Assembly (NCBI GenBank): GCA_017849455.1
Contig: JAFIGX010000019.1
Coordinates: forward strand, 1-64,000
DNA length: 64,000 nucleotides
Reading direction: 5' to 3'
From: Pseudobacter sp.
GTDB taxonomy: Bacteria > Bacteroidota > Bacteroidia > Chitinophagales > Chitinophagaceae
Below the pieces are notes generated by a model. The model had not been told where the DNA came from. It did no database searches and saw only the letters and a list, made by a program, of their open reading frames with translations. The stretch's first letter is position 1. Every line of letters starts with the position of its first letter. Of this stretch, positions 1 to 8,688 are shown in pieces. Made by a program: the position numbers and the translations under genes.

Positions 1-39
1 AGTATCTTAATTCATACCTTCACAGGCTTCACATATTTC

Positions 40-137
40 AACTGCCAACTGCCAACTGCCAACTGCCAACTGCCAACTGCCAACTGCCAACTGCCAACTG
101 CCAACTGCCAACTGCCAACTGCCAACTGCCAACTGCC
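40..137. repeat. Tandem heptamer array AACTGCC x14 (repeat family A, copy 1)
   Basis: Fourteen perfect head-to-tail copies of AACTGCC are followed by a partial copy whose last bases form the glmM stop codon (TAG, minus strand, 142-140). The junction just before the array (TTCACATATTTCAACTGCC) closely resembles the right-hand junction of the palindromic element at 12269-12391. This is therefore probably one arm of the same dispersed element, expanded as a microsatellite, with its other arm outside the window. Slippage should make the copy number variable. Confidence 0.9.
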
Positions 138-139
138 AA

Positions 140-1519
140 CTACAATGACTCCTTAATATCCTGCATCAGCCGGAGCGCTATATTATTGGCGGTGGTCTCG
201 AAGTTACTTTCCGCATAGATCCGGATGATCGGTTCGGTATTGGAAGTACGGAGATGTACCCAGTCGGAATCGAACTCGATCTTCAGGCCATCTTCCGTAT
301 TCACGGGCTGGTTCTTGTATTTCTTTTTGATCTTTTCAAAGATGGCTTTTACATCTATGCCGTTCTCCAGCTCGATCTTATTCTTGGAGATGAAATAGTC
401 GGGGTATTTTGCCCGGAAAGATTTGATGCCATTCTTATGTGCCGCCAGTGCGCTGAGGAACAACCCGATGCCGATCAGTGCATCGCGTCCATAATGCAGA
501 TCAGGGACAATAATACCGCCATTGCCTTCCCCACCGATCACTGCATTCACTTCTTTCATTTTCTTCACTACATTCACCTCTCCTACTGCGGAAGGGAAAT
601 ATTGCCCACCGTGCTTAACAGTTATTTCCCGGAGCGCTTTGGTGCTGCTCATATTGCTAACGGTGTTGCCCAGTCTTTTTCCCAGTACAAAATCAGCTAC
701 GGCCACCAGGGTATATTCTTCACCGAACATGCTGCCATCTTCACATACGAAGCACAAGCGGTCTACATCCGGGTCAACGGCAATGCCGAGGTCGGCACGC
801 TGCTGGCGAACGGCTGTACTGAGCGCGGTAAGGTTTTCCGGCAGAGGCTCCGGATTATGAGCGAACCGTCCTGTTACTTCACCATTCAGCACGATCACTT
901 CTTCCGCACCCAGTGCTTTCAATAATGGCGGCACGATCAGGGCCCCGGTGGAGTTCACAACGTCTACCACTACCTTGTACTGCTTATTACGGATGGCTTT
1001 AACATCCACCAATGGATAATGGAGAATGGTTTCGATATGTTGCTGGAGATAGGAATCGTTCACGCTGTAATTGCCGAGCTTGTCGACGGGGGCAAAGCAG
1101 AAATCTTCTTTGGCGGCTTTTTCCAGGATCACGGCGCCATTCCCGGCACTGAGGAATTCACCCGATTGGTCGAGCAGCTTCAGGGCATTCCATTCTTTGG
1201 GATTATGGCTGGCAGTAATGATGATGCCGCCGCCTGCTTTTTCCCAAACCACGGCCAGTTCAACGGTGGGTGTGGTGGAAAGTCCCAGGTCTACCACATC
1301 GATGCCCAGGGCAAGAAGGGTATTGACCACCAGTTGCTGCACCATAGGGCCGCTGATGCGTCCGTCCCTGCCGATCACTATCTTTTTATTGGAACTATTT
1401 TCCAGTATCCAGTTGCCGTAGGCAGCCGTAAACTTTACAATGTCGAGGGGAGTTAAGTTATCGCCTGTATTTCCGCCAATAGTACCGCGAATTCCTGATA
1501 TGCTTTTAATCAATGCCAC
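140..1519 (-). CDS. glmM: Phosphoglucosamine mutase (phosphoglucomutase/phosphomannomutase family)
   Basis: Cytoplasmic enzyme that interconverts glucosamine-6-phosphate and glucosamine-1-phosphate for UDP-GlcNAc, peptidoglycan and lipid A synthesis. The 459 residues match the family length. Visible motifs are the phosphoserine loop TASHNP at residues 102-107 (S104), the metal-binding DPDVDR at 249-254, the sugar-binding loop GEGNGG at about 330-335, and the C-terminal phosphate-binding RTSNTEP. The start is GTG at 1519; an ATG 8 nt upstream is out of frame and stops after five codons. A -7 box lies at 1540-1547. The stop codon merges into a heptamer repeat array. A phosphomannomutase role cannot be excluded from sequence alone, but the GEGNGG form fits GlmM-like mutases of this phylum. 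Confidence 0.9.
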   Translation of the reverse strand: MALIKSISGIRGTIGGNTGDNLTPLDIVKFTAAYGNWILENSSNKKIVIGRDGRISGPMVQQLVVNTLLALGIDVVDLGLSTTPTVELAVVWEKAGGGIIITASHNPKEWNALKLLDQSGEFLSAGNGAVILEKAAKEDFCFAPVDKLGNYSVNDSYLQQHIETILHYPLVDVKAIRNKQYKVVVDVVNSTGALIVPPLLKALGAEEVIVLNGEVTGRFAHNPEPLPENLTALSTAVRQQRADLGIAVDPDVDRLCFVCEDGSMFGEEYTLVAVADFVLGKRLGNTVSNMSSTKALREITVKHGGQYFPSAVGEVNVVKKMKEVNAVIGGEGNGGIIVPDLHYGRDALIGIGLFLSALAAHKNGIKSFRAKYPDYFISKNKIELENGIDVKAIFEKIKKKYKNQPVNTEDGLKIEFDSDWVHLRTSNTEPIIRIYAESNFETTANNIALRLMQDIKESL

Positions 1520-1539
1520 CGTTTCATGGTTTACTGCTA

Positions 1540-1547
1540 CAAAAATA
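1540..1547 (-). promoter_or_regulatory. Promoter -7 box for glmM
   Basis: TATTTTTG on the minus strand matches the Bacteroidota -7 consensus TAnnTTTG. It lies 20 nt upstream of the GTG start. No clear TTTG is present at the usual -33 distance, so only the -7 element is supported. Confidence 0.5.
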
Positions 1548-1592
1548 GGTGTTTACCTCTAAGGTGGTACTACCACTTTCAGGTATTTTTAC

Positions 1593-3686
1593 TCACTTCT
1601 CCTTTACCATGATCAAGTGGGGCATTTCGCTTACTTCCATCCTGATCTTACCATTACGGATGGGCAGAATGGCCGTTTGGCCCCTGGGCATTTTATCTTT
1701 CAGTTGTATGTCCGTGGCGGAAATACCATCCAAGGCCAGTTCATAATCACTGACCCTGGTACCATTACGTGTTGGACAATACACAAGGTAGGCAGCCGAA
1801 TCGGGTGATAATTTATTGCGGTATTTATACACCCATACATTTCCTTTTTCATTCACTACTTTCTCGGGTACGTAATTACCGAGGTGATGAACGAGGGTAT
1901 TGATATAGAACCAGGCGGGGTATGGCCGGTAATCGGTGTGGTTGATCTCCCGCAACAATCCGCTCGTTATGAACATGGCCGGGTTATCTTCTTCGGAATT
2001 ATCCTTGATCCAATAAATGATATAACGGTCGAAGCCTGAAAATGCAATAGCATTGATGGCGCGTATCAGCATAATGCCCTGGCTTTCCGACTGGCTATAG
2101 CCGGGCACCAATGGCGCGGAAACCTTGCTGCCCCTGCTTTTATCGTACCCGAACTCACCCAGTATACATTCCACACCTGGTTGCAGTCGGTACGTTTCAT
2201 TGCGCACACGTGTGAGCTTTTGCCGCAGGGAATCCTCTTCGGGTGTAATGCCGCCGGTAGCGCTGCCGAAAACATCGCCGGGATTCTTTCCTTTCCCGTT
2301 ATAGGCATAATGATGATATTGGATACCGCCTTTCCAGAGGAACTGGCTATCGGTGCGCAGGGTATTGCAAAGGAACTTCAATATGCGCAGGCGGTTCACA
2401 TCGAGGGTCGTAAAGCCGGCCATCATCAATTCACTGCCCGGATCTGCTTTCTTGATCCCGTGAAGAGCGCCCATCTTTCCTTCATGGCCATCGTAATCTG
2501 CGCTGCTGAGGGCAAAATATTCTACGGGACTGCAATAACGTGGCCCCATCCAGGTAGCGTCCGCTTCATTCCCGTTCTCATAGAGACGCATGGTATTGCG
2601 GCCAGAGAAACGGTGAGGCTCATACGAACGGATCAGATGGGTATCTACTTTTGTGCCTCCATAGCAGGCAGCCATTGTCCACATCAGGTTAGCGTGGCGT
2701 GCATAGCTCATCGGATCTTCGGTGTTCATCCCGATCTTCGTCACGGGCCGGTCGTGGTTATGGAGTCCTTTCAGTTCCATCCACCTGGGCACACCGATAA
2801 AACTATACCAGAGTTTATTTCCCACATCACGGGTAATGGAATCGTCGTATAGAACATAATCTCCGGTACCATTATTCCACCAGCCATGCGGGGTAATAAA
2901 ATAATCGACATCGGGATAATGGTCGGCCGAATCGATATCTATTTTACTAACGGCAGTATATACACGCGAATAATAAAATGGCTTCATCCATTGGGTGGGC
3001 GTGCTCTGGAAGCAATTCACCCCCAGGAATTCCTTCATCATTTTTGGTTCCAGTCGCGGGCCGGCATAATCCGAAGGGGGCGGCGGGGGCGGTTCGCCGA
3101 GGGCACAGCCATATAAAGCGGCTTCGGTGATCTCTGCCTCATTGCTGCTGAAGCGGAACATGACGAATCGCGTGCTGTCGTCGATGCCGAATTTTCTCCA
3201 TCCCCAAAGGCCGGGATCGCCTTTGGTGGCAAGGGCGGCCTTCAATTTCCAGCGTTGCATAGAGCCTGTATAGATCCATACACTGTCTGAAGTATGGGCA
3301 CGATCATACAGATACACCTCTGTAAGCTTGTAAGGCACCCGCAGGTCGACTACGATACGGCTGCCGCCGTCCTTGAAATAAATGCTGCCGCCTTTATGGG
3401 GATGAGGACTTGTTTCCGGGTGAAAGGAAGCGGGGTCTTTGGGATCAGTGAAGGCGTTCTCATCGAACAGGTTGAAAGCACTGATACCGGAATTATATTC
3501 ATACCCGGCCAAATCATATACATAATCTTTATAGATGGCCGTGATCTTTCCGGGTTTACAATTGGCGGAAGTATAGCGGATGGTTTCGGGTTTGTTGGGA
3601 GCTTTGCCTTTATTACCGCAGGAGCACAACAACACCAGTGCTAATATGCCAGGAAAATATCTTGCCATACCGGGGATGTTTGTCAT
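1593..3686 (-). CDS. Lipoprotein with discoidin-like N-terminus and clan GH-A-like glycosidase fold
   Basis: Probable surface or periplasmic lipoprotein of 697 residues. The signal ends in a lipobox LCSC with Cys23. Residues about 50-195 look like a beta-sandwich carbohydrate-binding (discoidin-like) domain. A proline-rich linker near 198-205 leads to a probable TIM barrel. YENGNEAD (Asn373-Glu374) is placed like the NE acid/base motif of clan GH-A, and LGEFGYD (Glu511) like the nucleophile strand. The exact glycoside hydrolase family is not recognised and the substrate is unknown. The ATG overlaps the stop of the upstream LTA-synthase-like gene as ATGA (3683-3686), so the two are translationally coupled and probably act on the same envelope polymer. 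The catalytic assignment is inference. Confidence 0.7.
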   Translation of the reverse strand: MTNIPGMARYFPGILALVLLCSCGNKGKAPNKPETIRYTSANCKPGKITAIYKDYVYDLAGYEYNSGISAFNLFDENAFTDPKDPASFHPETSPHPHKGGSIYFKDGGSRIVVDLRVPYKLTEVYLYDRAHTSDSVWIYTGSMQRWKLKAALATKGDPGLWGWRKFGIDDSTRFVMFRFSSNEAEITEAALYGCALGEPPPPPPSDYAGPRLEPKMMKEFLGVNCFQSTPTQWMKPFYYSRVYTAVSKIDIDSADHYPDVDYFITPHGWWNNGTGDYVLYDDSITRDVGNKLWYSFIGVPRWMELKGLHNHDRPVTKIGMNTEDPMSYARHANLMWTMAACYGGTKVDTHLIRSYEPHRFSGRNTMRLYENGNEADATWMGPRYCSPVEYFALSSADYDGHEGKMGALHGIKKADPGSELMMAGFTTLDVNRLRILKFLCNTLRTDSQFLWKGGIQYHHYAYNGKGKNPGDVFGSATGGITPEEDSLRQKLTRVRNETYRLQPGVECILGEFGYDKSRGSKVSAPLVPGYSQSESQGIMLIRAINAIAFSGFDRYIIYWIKDNSEEDNPAMFITSGLLREINHTDYRPYPAWFYINTLVHHLGNYVPEKVVNEKGNVWVYKYRNKLSPDSAAYLVYCPTRNGTRVSDYELALDGISATDIQLKDKMPRGQTAILPIRNGKIRMEVSEMPHLIMVKEK

Positions 3687-5668
3687 TTCCTTTTCTTATT
3701 GTTCAGCAACAGGTATTTCGCCGATTCATAAATGGCATCGCTGAGCAACCGCATTTCATGTTTGATGGCCATGGTGGCTGAATCCTTTGCCGGTTCTGCA
3801 TTTCCGGTGATCGAAACGAATTCTTCCTTGTTCGTCTTTTGCTGCGAGCGATAGAAATAATCTCCTTTCACTACGCCTGTCATATTATAGTCCGGGTCGA
3901 AAATAAATGCGAATTGACTGGAAGTTGAATCCAGCAGGTCTTTACCCAACGAGCTATTAATGTATTGAATTTTGCTCAGTCCGGCAATAGTCGGCATCAC
4001 ATCCATCTGGGAGCAGATCTTATCGAGGCGTTGGGCAGGCAACAGTGCCGGGGCGTAGAACAACAAGGGTACATGCTCTGCAGTGAGCCGTTGTTCTGTC
4101 CATGCATTGGGGAACATAGTGCCTGCATTGCCGGGAATGCCATGATCGCCGATAAAAACGAAAATGGTATTCCTGAAATATTTCTCCCTGCTGGCTGCCT
4201 CCATGAATTTCTGGTAGCAGAAATCCGTGTAACGGAAAGCGTTCATTTCATCCAGGGTCTCGAATCCGTATTTCTTTACTGAATCGGCCGGTATATTCAC
4301 TTTTTTGAACTCCTGTCTGTCTTCTTCCGGGATCGAATAGGGGCGATGGTTATCGGCCGTCTGGATCACGGCAAAAAATGGTTTTGTTTGCTGGGCGAGT
4401 ATCTTGTTCGATTCGATGAAAAGGTTTTTATCGGAGATACCCCATACATCGAGTTTGGGCGCATCGAAATCGTCCTGCTCATACAGGTGGAGGTCGTGGA
4501 TATTATTGGTGAGCAGTCCGCGGATATTGGCCCAACTGGTGCTTCCGCCGATCATGTAGAATTTCTCATATCCCGGAAAATCGTTCATGATGATATGCTG
4601 GTCCACTGCTGCGGGGTTGCGGCTGGCGGTCTTGGGCATTTCCACATCCGGCATTCCGGTAAGGGTGGCCCATACGCCCCTGGCTGTACCGTAGGTAGGT
4701 GTAAAGCAGCGGTCGAAGAAAACGCCGTTGCGGCAAAGGCTGTCGAAAAAGGGAGTTGTATTGAGGGGGTTGCCCCACATGGAGCTTTTATACGCGCTGA
4801 AAGATTCACAGATCACCAGCACGATATTCGGTTGTTCGGCGCCGATACCCGGCCTGGGTTGCACAACTCTTTGGAAATGGAGTGAATCGCCGTTATCAAT
4901 TTGATAATAGCGGCGGATGACGGGAAAGAGTTCCCTCACTTTTTTAATATCGAAATTATTCTTGCGGAACTTGAGGGTATTGAAAAAAGATTCGAAGGGA
5001 TTGAGCGCAATATTGGCTTTGTAATCGCTGCCGAGGGCAAATGCATCGCTCCACCGGAGCGGGTACTGGCCTGCTTTTCCAAAGATGAAGGCGCCGAGTA
5101 TGAGGAAGGTGATGATGAAGCTGATCACGCGGCTGCGCCTGCTAACGGTGGTCTTGGTGGCATCGATCTTTTTCCAGGATCTCCTGATCAGCCAGAGCAC
5201 CAGGGCGGTGCCGAGGATCAGTCCTAATACCAGCCTGATCACGGGGTACGACTGCCATACCATGTTCAGTGAGATGCCGGCATCTTCGAGATAATTGAGC
5301 ACGCTGGCGTTGAGCCTTTGCACCAGGTAAGCGTAATGCGCAAAATCGACTATGAAAAAAAACAGGATGAGCAGGGTGAGAAAAGAGAATAGGTAATTCC
5401 AGAACAGGCGGGCCCGGTTGCTGCGGAAAGGGTGCAGCCAGGGCAGACTGCCCAGCACGAGGAGAACGAGGAGGAGGATGGAAATGATGCGGAGATCATA
5501 TCGCAGTCCGAGTACAAAAGCATCTCCGAGCTTCGACAAGGAATAGCCCTGTTTATTGAAACTGAGATAAAGGCCGAGGCGCATCAAAGTGAAAAGTACG
5601 AGAAAGATCAACGCTATCGATAAAATCCACCTGGTGAGGGAAGGTAACTGCTGAATAAAACGTTTCAT
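3683..5668 (-). CDS. LTA synthase family membrane phosphotransferase/sulfatase
   Basis: Integral membrane enzyme of the alkaline phosphatase superfamily, related to lipoteichoic acid synthase, OpgB and EptA-like phosphotransferases. There are about five N-terminal membrane helices (near residues 13-33, 58-78, 88-108, 143-161 and 181-197), then an extracytoplasmic catalytic domain. NIVLVICESFSAY places metal ligand Glu288, CFTPTYGTARG carries the likely nucleophile Thr328, and GDHGIPG holds the distal metal ligands. Gram-negative Bacteroidota lack lipoteichoic acid, so the acceptor is probably a periplasmic glycan or lipid; this is inference. It is the first gene of a two-gene operon with the glycosidase-like lipoprotein. 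A possible promoter upstream is TTTG (5771-5774), 20 bp, TATAATTT. Confidence 0.85.
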   Translation of the reverse strand: MKRFIQQLPSLTRWILSIALIFLVLFTLMRLGLYLSFNKQGYSLSKLGDAFVLGLRYDLRIISILLLVLLVLGSLPWLHPFRSNRARLFWNYLFSFLTLLILFFFIVDFAHYAYLVQRLNASVLNYLEDAGISLNMVWQSYPVIRLVLGLILGTALVLWLIRRSWKKIDATKTTVSRRSRVISFIITFLILGAFIFGKAGQYPLRWSDAFALGSDYKANIALNPFESFFNTLKFRKNNFDIKKVRELFPVIRRYYQIDNGDSLHFQRVVQPRPGIGAEQPNIVLVICESFSAYKSSMWGNPLNTTPFFDSLCRNGVFFDRCFTPTYGTARGVWATLTGMPDVEMPKTASRNPAAVDQHIIMNDFPGYEKFYMIGGSTSWANIRGLLTNNIHDLHLYEQDDFDAPKLDVWGISDKNLFIESNKILAQQTKPFFAVIQTADNHRPYSIPEEDRQEFKKVNIPADSVKKYGFETLDEMNAFRYTDFCYQKFMEAASREKYFRNTIFVFIGDHGIPGNAGTMFPNAWTEQRLTAEHVPLLFYAPALLPAQRLDKICSQMDVMPTIAGLSKIQYINSSLGKDLLDSTSSQFAFIFDPDYNMTGVVKGDYFYRSQQKTNKEEFVSITGNAEPAKDSATMAIKHEMRLLSDAIYESAKYLLLNNKKRK

Positions 5669-5974
5669 TCGTTTAGTGTTGTTTTACTGGCCAACAAAAT
5701 GCTGGTCCTGTGTCCGGGTCCACGGAAAGAAAATTGGTGCTAAAATTATAGTTTTTAATACGGGTATTCACAAAGGGGTCACTGATATTTCATTTTTGTT
5801 CGTTAATTAACAATGCGCTCCTGCTGGTTGCATGAAATGGTTATTCGAAAATCCTGGGTTATCCTTATATGTTGTAAGATAACCAGCCCGTGCATAAAAA
5901 CATGCTTTTCAGCAAATTAGATATACCATTGCTTGCGATTGATCAGTTGGGTCAGTAGAATCAAATTATTTGAT
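5669..5974. other. 306-bp divergent intergenic region with a palindrome before the DUF6934 gene
   Basis: No gene is seen here. On the minus strand TTTG (5774-5771), a 20-bp spacer and TATAATTT form a plausible promoter for the LTA-synthase-like gene. On the plus strand the perfect palindrome ATCAAA-TTA-TTTGAT (5960-5974) ends at the base before the DUF6934 start codon and could be an operator. The remainder is AT-rich and unremarkable. Confidence 0.5.
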
Positions 5975-6421
5975 ATGCAGTTGGAGCGATACGAGATAAG
6001 TAAAAGCCTGGAAGTTATTCACTATACCTTTTTCAGTGTTGGGCCAAAAGGAAGGATTAAAAAAGTAGTTGAGTTTTACAGGGAGGAGGATTTTGCTTTC
6101 CCTGCCTACAATCTTGCCTTTGGCGATTGGAATGACGCCATTCAACAGATCGATGATATGGCCATAACCAATAATGATGATACGGATATGGTATTGACAA
6201 CGGTGGCTGCCGTGGTCTTTCAATTCATGAAGGAGAATCCCAGGCGTGTTGTATTTGCTCAAGGAAGCACTCCATCACGCACCAGGCTTTATCAAATCAA
6301 TATTGCCAAATTTTTTGCTGAAATCAATTCGGCATTCCATGTTGATGGGTCAATCAATGACATTTGGGAACCGTTTCAGAAAGGCAGAAACTATGAAGCG
6401 TTCTTGCTCAGGTCTAAATAA
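5975..6421 (+). CDS. DUF6934-like protein
   Basis: Cytoplasmic protein of 148 residues with no signal peptide or membrane segment, resembling the uncharacterised DUF6934 family found mainly in Bacteroidota. The ATG at 5975 is preferred over an in-frame TTG at 5933, because MQLERYEISKS begins the conserved part and the bases before it form a palindrome. The sequence is a mixed alpha/beta pattern with a central basic stretch (NPRRVVFAQGSTPSRTRLYQ) that could bind nucleic acid. It is followed after 18 nt by a small very basic protein gene, an arrangement that recalls toxin-antitoxin modules. No function is established, and the family name is from memory of its sequence pattern. Confidence 0.7.
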   Translation: MQLERYEISKSLEVIHYTFFSVGPKGRIKKVVEFYREEDFAFPAYNLAFGDWNDAIQQIDDMAITNNDDTDMVLTTVAAVVFQFMKENPRRVVFAQGSTPSRTRLYQINIAKFFAEINSAFHVDGSINDIWEPFQKGRNYEAFLLRSK

Positions 6422-6434
6422 ATAATTAAATTTG
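6404..6434 (+). promoter_or_regulatory. Internal promoter abutting the small basic protein gene
   Basis: TTG (6404-6406), a 20-nt spacer and a perfect -7 box TAAATTTG (6427-6434) lie at the 3' end of the DUF6934 gene. The next ATG (6440) is only 5 nt beyond the box. Transcription would begin at or next to the start codon, giving a leaderless message for the second gene of the pair. Confidence 0.5.
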
Positions 6435-6439
6435 ATATA

Positions 6440-6625
6440 ATGAAATTTGAAATGACAGCCAAAAGAAAAAACAAGAAAAAGAAATTACCGGAGCCTTACC
6501 CATTTGTCAAGGTTGATGGCGCCATGTATGTCAATGATCCATTTTTTGTTAAAAAGCGTGAAGATGCAACTGCTTTTCTAAAAAAGCATGGTTTGCCAGA
6601 TTACATCGTGCCGAAAAACAAATAG
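6440..6625 (+). CDS. Small basic protein paired with the DUF6934 gene
   Basis: A 61-residue protein with a lysine-rich N-terminus (AKRKNKKKKLPEP) and a compact conserved-looking tail ending in HGLPDYIVPKNK. An alternative ATG at codon 5 is possible. It follows the DUF6934 gene by 18 nt on the same strand, and also has its own consensus -7 box 5 nt before the ATG. The basic tail suggests nucleic-acid binding. A role as partner or antitoxin of the upstream protein is inference from pairing and size only. Confidence 0.6.
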   Translation: MKFEMTAKRKNKKKKLPEPYPFVKVDGAMYVNDPFFVKKREDATAFLKKHGLPDYIVPKNK

Positions 6626-6742
6626 TTCCTCCTACCCGCAGGGCCCCGTCCAATTAAACCGTCATTTTAGCCTAACTGTCATATACTATTCCGTACAATA
6701 GTTCTGCCTGCCGTATTTAATTCAGGATTAATCCCGGTTAGT

Positions 6743-6750
6743 TATTTTTG
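6743..6750 (+). promoter_or_regulatory. Promoter -7 box for the PAP2 phosphatase gene
   Basis: TATTTTTG matches TAnnTTTG exactly and ends 5 nt before the ATG at 6756. A weak TTTA stands in for TTTG about 20 bp upstream. The transcript would be leaderless or nearly so. Confidence 0.5.
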
Positions 6751-6755
6751 TAGCT

Positions 6756-7367
6756 ATGATCCACCATCCTCCCAATAGTTTGTTGACATTCTGGAACCTT
6801 ATTCAGCCGGTAGATACCTGGCTTATCACCCATATTAACCAGAACTGGGGGAGCCCTTTCCTCGACACTATACTGCCCTACATGCGGGAAACCCTCTTCT
6901 GGATACCCCTCTACCTCTTCCTCCTGCTCTTCGTGACCATGAATTTCGGACGCCAGGGCTGGTGGTGGGTACTGGGCATCCTGCTCACCGCCGCCATCAG
7001 CGACGTGATCAGCAGCCAGATCATCAAACAGATCGTGATGCGAGACAGACCCTGCCAGGACCTCATCGTATCACAACAGATCCGTTTTTTCATCAATTAC
7101 TGCCCGGGCAGTTCCAGCTTCACCTCCTCTCACGCTACCAGCCATTTTGCCCAGGCCATGTTCTTCTTCCTCACACTTCGGCCTGTGATCGGCAACTGGG
7201 CCCGCCTTTTCTTCTTATGGGCATTTATTATTGCGTACACCCAGGTTTATGTAGGCGTTCATTATCCTTTTGATGTATTTTGTGGAGCTTTATTGGGTTG
7301 CGGCATCGGATGGACCACAGGCACAATATTTAATAAACAGATCGGAATGTTTAGTTTAGCCAAATAA
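6756..7367 (+). CDS. PAP2-family membrane phosphatase
   Basis: Multi-pass membrane phosphatase of 203 residues acting on lipid phosphates or undecaprenyl pyrophosphate. The three PAP2 motifs are visible: KQIVMRDRP (K-x6-RP), SSFTSSHATSHF (central Ser-Gly/Ser-His motif) and QVYVGVHYPFDVFCG (R/V-x5-H-x3-D). About five to six hydrophobic helices surround them. The gene lies 8 nt upstream of the CorC/CNNM-type gene and probably forms an operon with it. The substrate, such as phosphatidate, phosphatidylglycerophosphate or C55-PP, cannot be told from sequence. Confidence 0.88.
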   Translation: MIHHPPNSLLTFWNLIQPVDTWLITHINQNWGSPFLDTILPYMRETLFWIPLYLFLLLFVTMNFGRQGWWWVLGILLTAAISDVISSQIIKQIVMRDRPCQDLIVSQQIRFFINYCPGSSSFTSSHATSHFAQAMFFFLTLRPVIGNWARLFFLWAFIIAYTQVYVGVHYPFDVFCGALLGCGIGWTTGTIFNKQIGMFSLAK

Positions 7368-7375
7368 TAGCTCTA

Positions 7376-8677
7376 ATGGGAGAAATTTTTATTATACTTG
7401 GACTAATCCTGCTCAACGGATTATTTTCCATGGCCGAGATCGCACTGGTATCGGCACGCAAAGCGAGGCTCGAAGGACAGGCCAATAAAGGCGATTCCCG
7501 TGCAAAGGAAGCACTCAAGCTCGCCAATCACCCCGATAAATTCCTTTCCACCGTACAGATAGGCATCACCCTGATCGGCATCCTTACCGGTATTTTTTCC
7601 GGTGAGAACCTGAAAGACGATTTTGTGGCCTTTCTCCAGCGATTCGAGCTCACCAAACATTACAGCAATGGCATCGCCACCACCATCATCGTGGTGATCG
7701 TCACTTATTTTTCGTTGGTACTCGGTGAACTGGTCCCGAAAAGACTGGGCCTCTCCCGCCCCGAAGCCATCGCCAAATTGGTGGCTGGGCCTATGCGCAT
7801 CATCAGCATTATCACCCATCCTTTTATCTGGCTGCTCACCAAGTCGACCCATGTTATTGTCAGCATTTTCCAGATCAAGGCCAAAGACAACCAGGTAACG
7901 GAAGAAGAGATCAAAGCCATCATCAGCGAAGGCACAGAACAGGGTACTATCGAAGAGGCTGAACAGGAGATCATCGAAAGGGTCTTCCACCTGGGCGACC
8001 GCAATATCACGTCCATCATGACCCACCGCAGCGATATCATCTGGTTCGATCTGACCGATAATGAGCAGTCCATCAAGGAAAAGATCATCCGCGAACCACA
8101 TTCCGCCTACCCCATCTGCGATGGCAGTCTCGATGATATCAAAGGTATGGTCTCACTCAAAGACCTCTATGTCACCGACGATCTTACCGTGTTCAAACAG
8201 GTAATGAAGCCTGCTCTTTTCGTGCCCGAGAATATCACCGCCTATACCGTACTGGAAAAATTCAAACAGAACCGCATCCATGCCTGCTTTATCGTGGATG
8301 AATACGGTAGCCTCCAGGGGATGATCACCCTGAACGATATCCTCGAAGCGATCGTGGGCGAATTACCGCAACCCGACCTGGAAGATTATGAGATCACCAA
8401 ACGCGATGACGGCTCCTACCTGGTAGACGGCCAGATCCCCTTCTACGATTTCCTGAGCCATTTCGAGAAAACAGAATGGATGAACGAAGGCGAACAGGAA
8501 TTCGATACGCTCGCCGGATTTATCCTGCATAAGCTGGAACGCATCCCGCATACCGGCGATACGCTCGACTGGTCGGGGTTCCGGTTCGAGATCATCGATA
8601 TGGACGCACAGCGGATCGACAAAGTGCTCGTCAATATCTCGGAGAAGATCAAGAAAGAGATGGAAGATGAGGATTAA
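7376..8677 (+). CDS. CNNM/HlyC-CorC family transporter (DUF21, CBS pair, CorC domain)
   Basis: Inner-membrane protein of 433 residues with the typical order of domains. An N-terminal DUF21/CNNM membrane domain (about 1-190, starting IFIILGLILLNGLFSMAEIA) is followed by two CBS domains (about 205-330; MTHRSDIIWFDL and FIVDEYGSLQGMITLNDILE) and a C-terminal CorC_HlyC domain (about 345-430). Family members move or regulate Mg2+ or other divalent cations. The older name hemolysin is misleading. It follows the PAP2 gene closely (8 nt) and ends before a convergent DUF6702 gene. Confidence 0.92.
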   Translation: MGEIFIILGLILLNGLFSMAEIALVSARKARLEGQANKGDSRAKEALKLANHPDKFLSTVQIGITLIGILTGIFSGENLKDDFVAFLQRFELTKHYSNGIATTIIVVIVTYFSLVLGELVPKRLGLSRPEAIAKLVAGPMRIISIITHPFIWLLTKSTHVIVSIFQIKAKDNQVTEEEIKAIISEGTEQGTIEEAEQEIIERVFHLGDRNITSIMTHRSDIIWFDLTDNEQSIKEKIIREPHSAYPICDGSLDDIKGMVSLKDLYVTDDLTVFKQVMKPALFVPENITAYTVLEKFKQNRIHACFIVDEYGSLQGMITLNDILEAIVGELPQPDLEDYEITKRDDGSYLVDGQIPFYDFLSHFEKTEWMNEGEQEFDTLAGFILHKLERIPHTGDTLDWSGFRFEIIDMDAQRIDKVLVNISEKIKKEMEDED

Positions 8678-8688
8678 CGGGAACCCTC

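Noticed and set aside
40..137. CRISPR array
   Set aside because: The repeats are 7 bp and contiguous with no spacers, and no cas genes are present.
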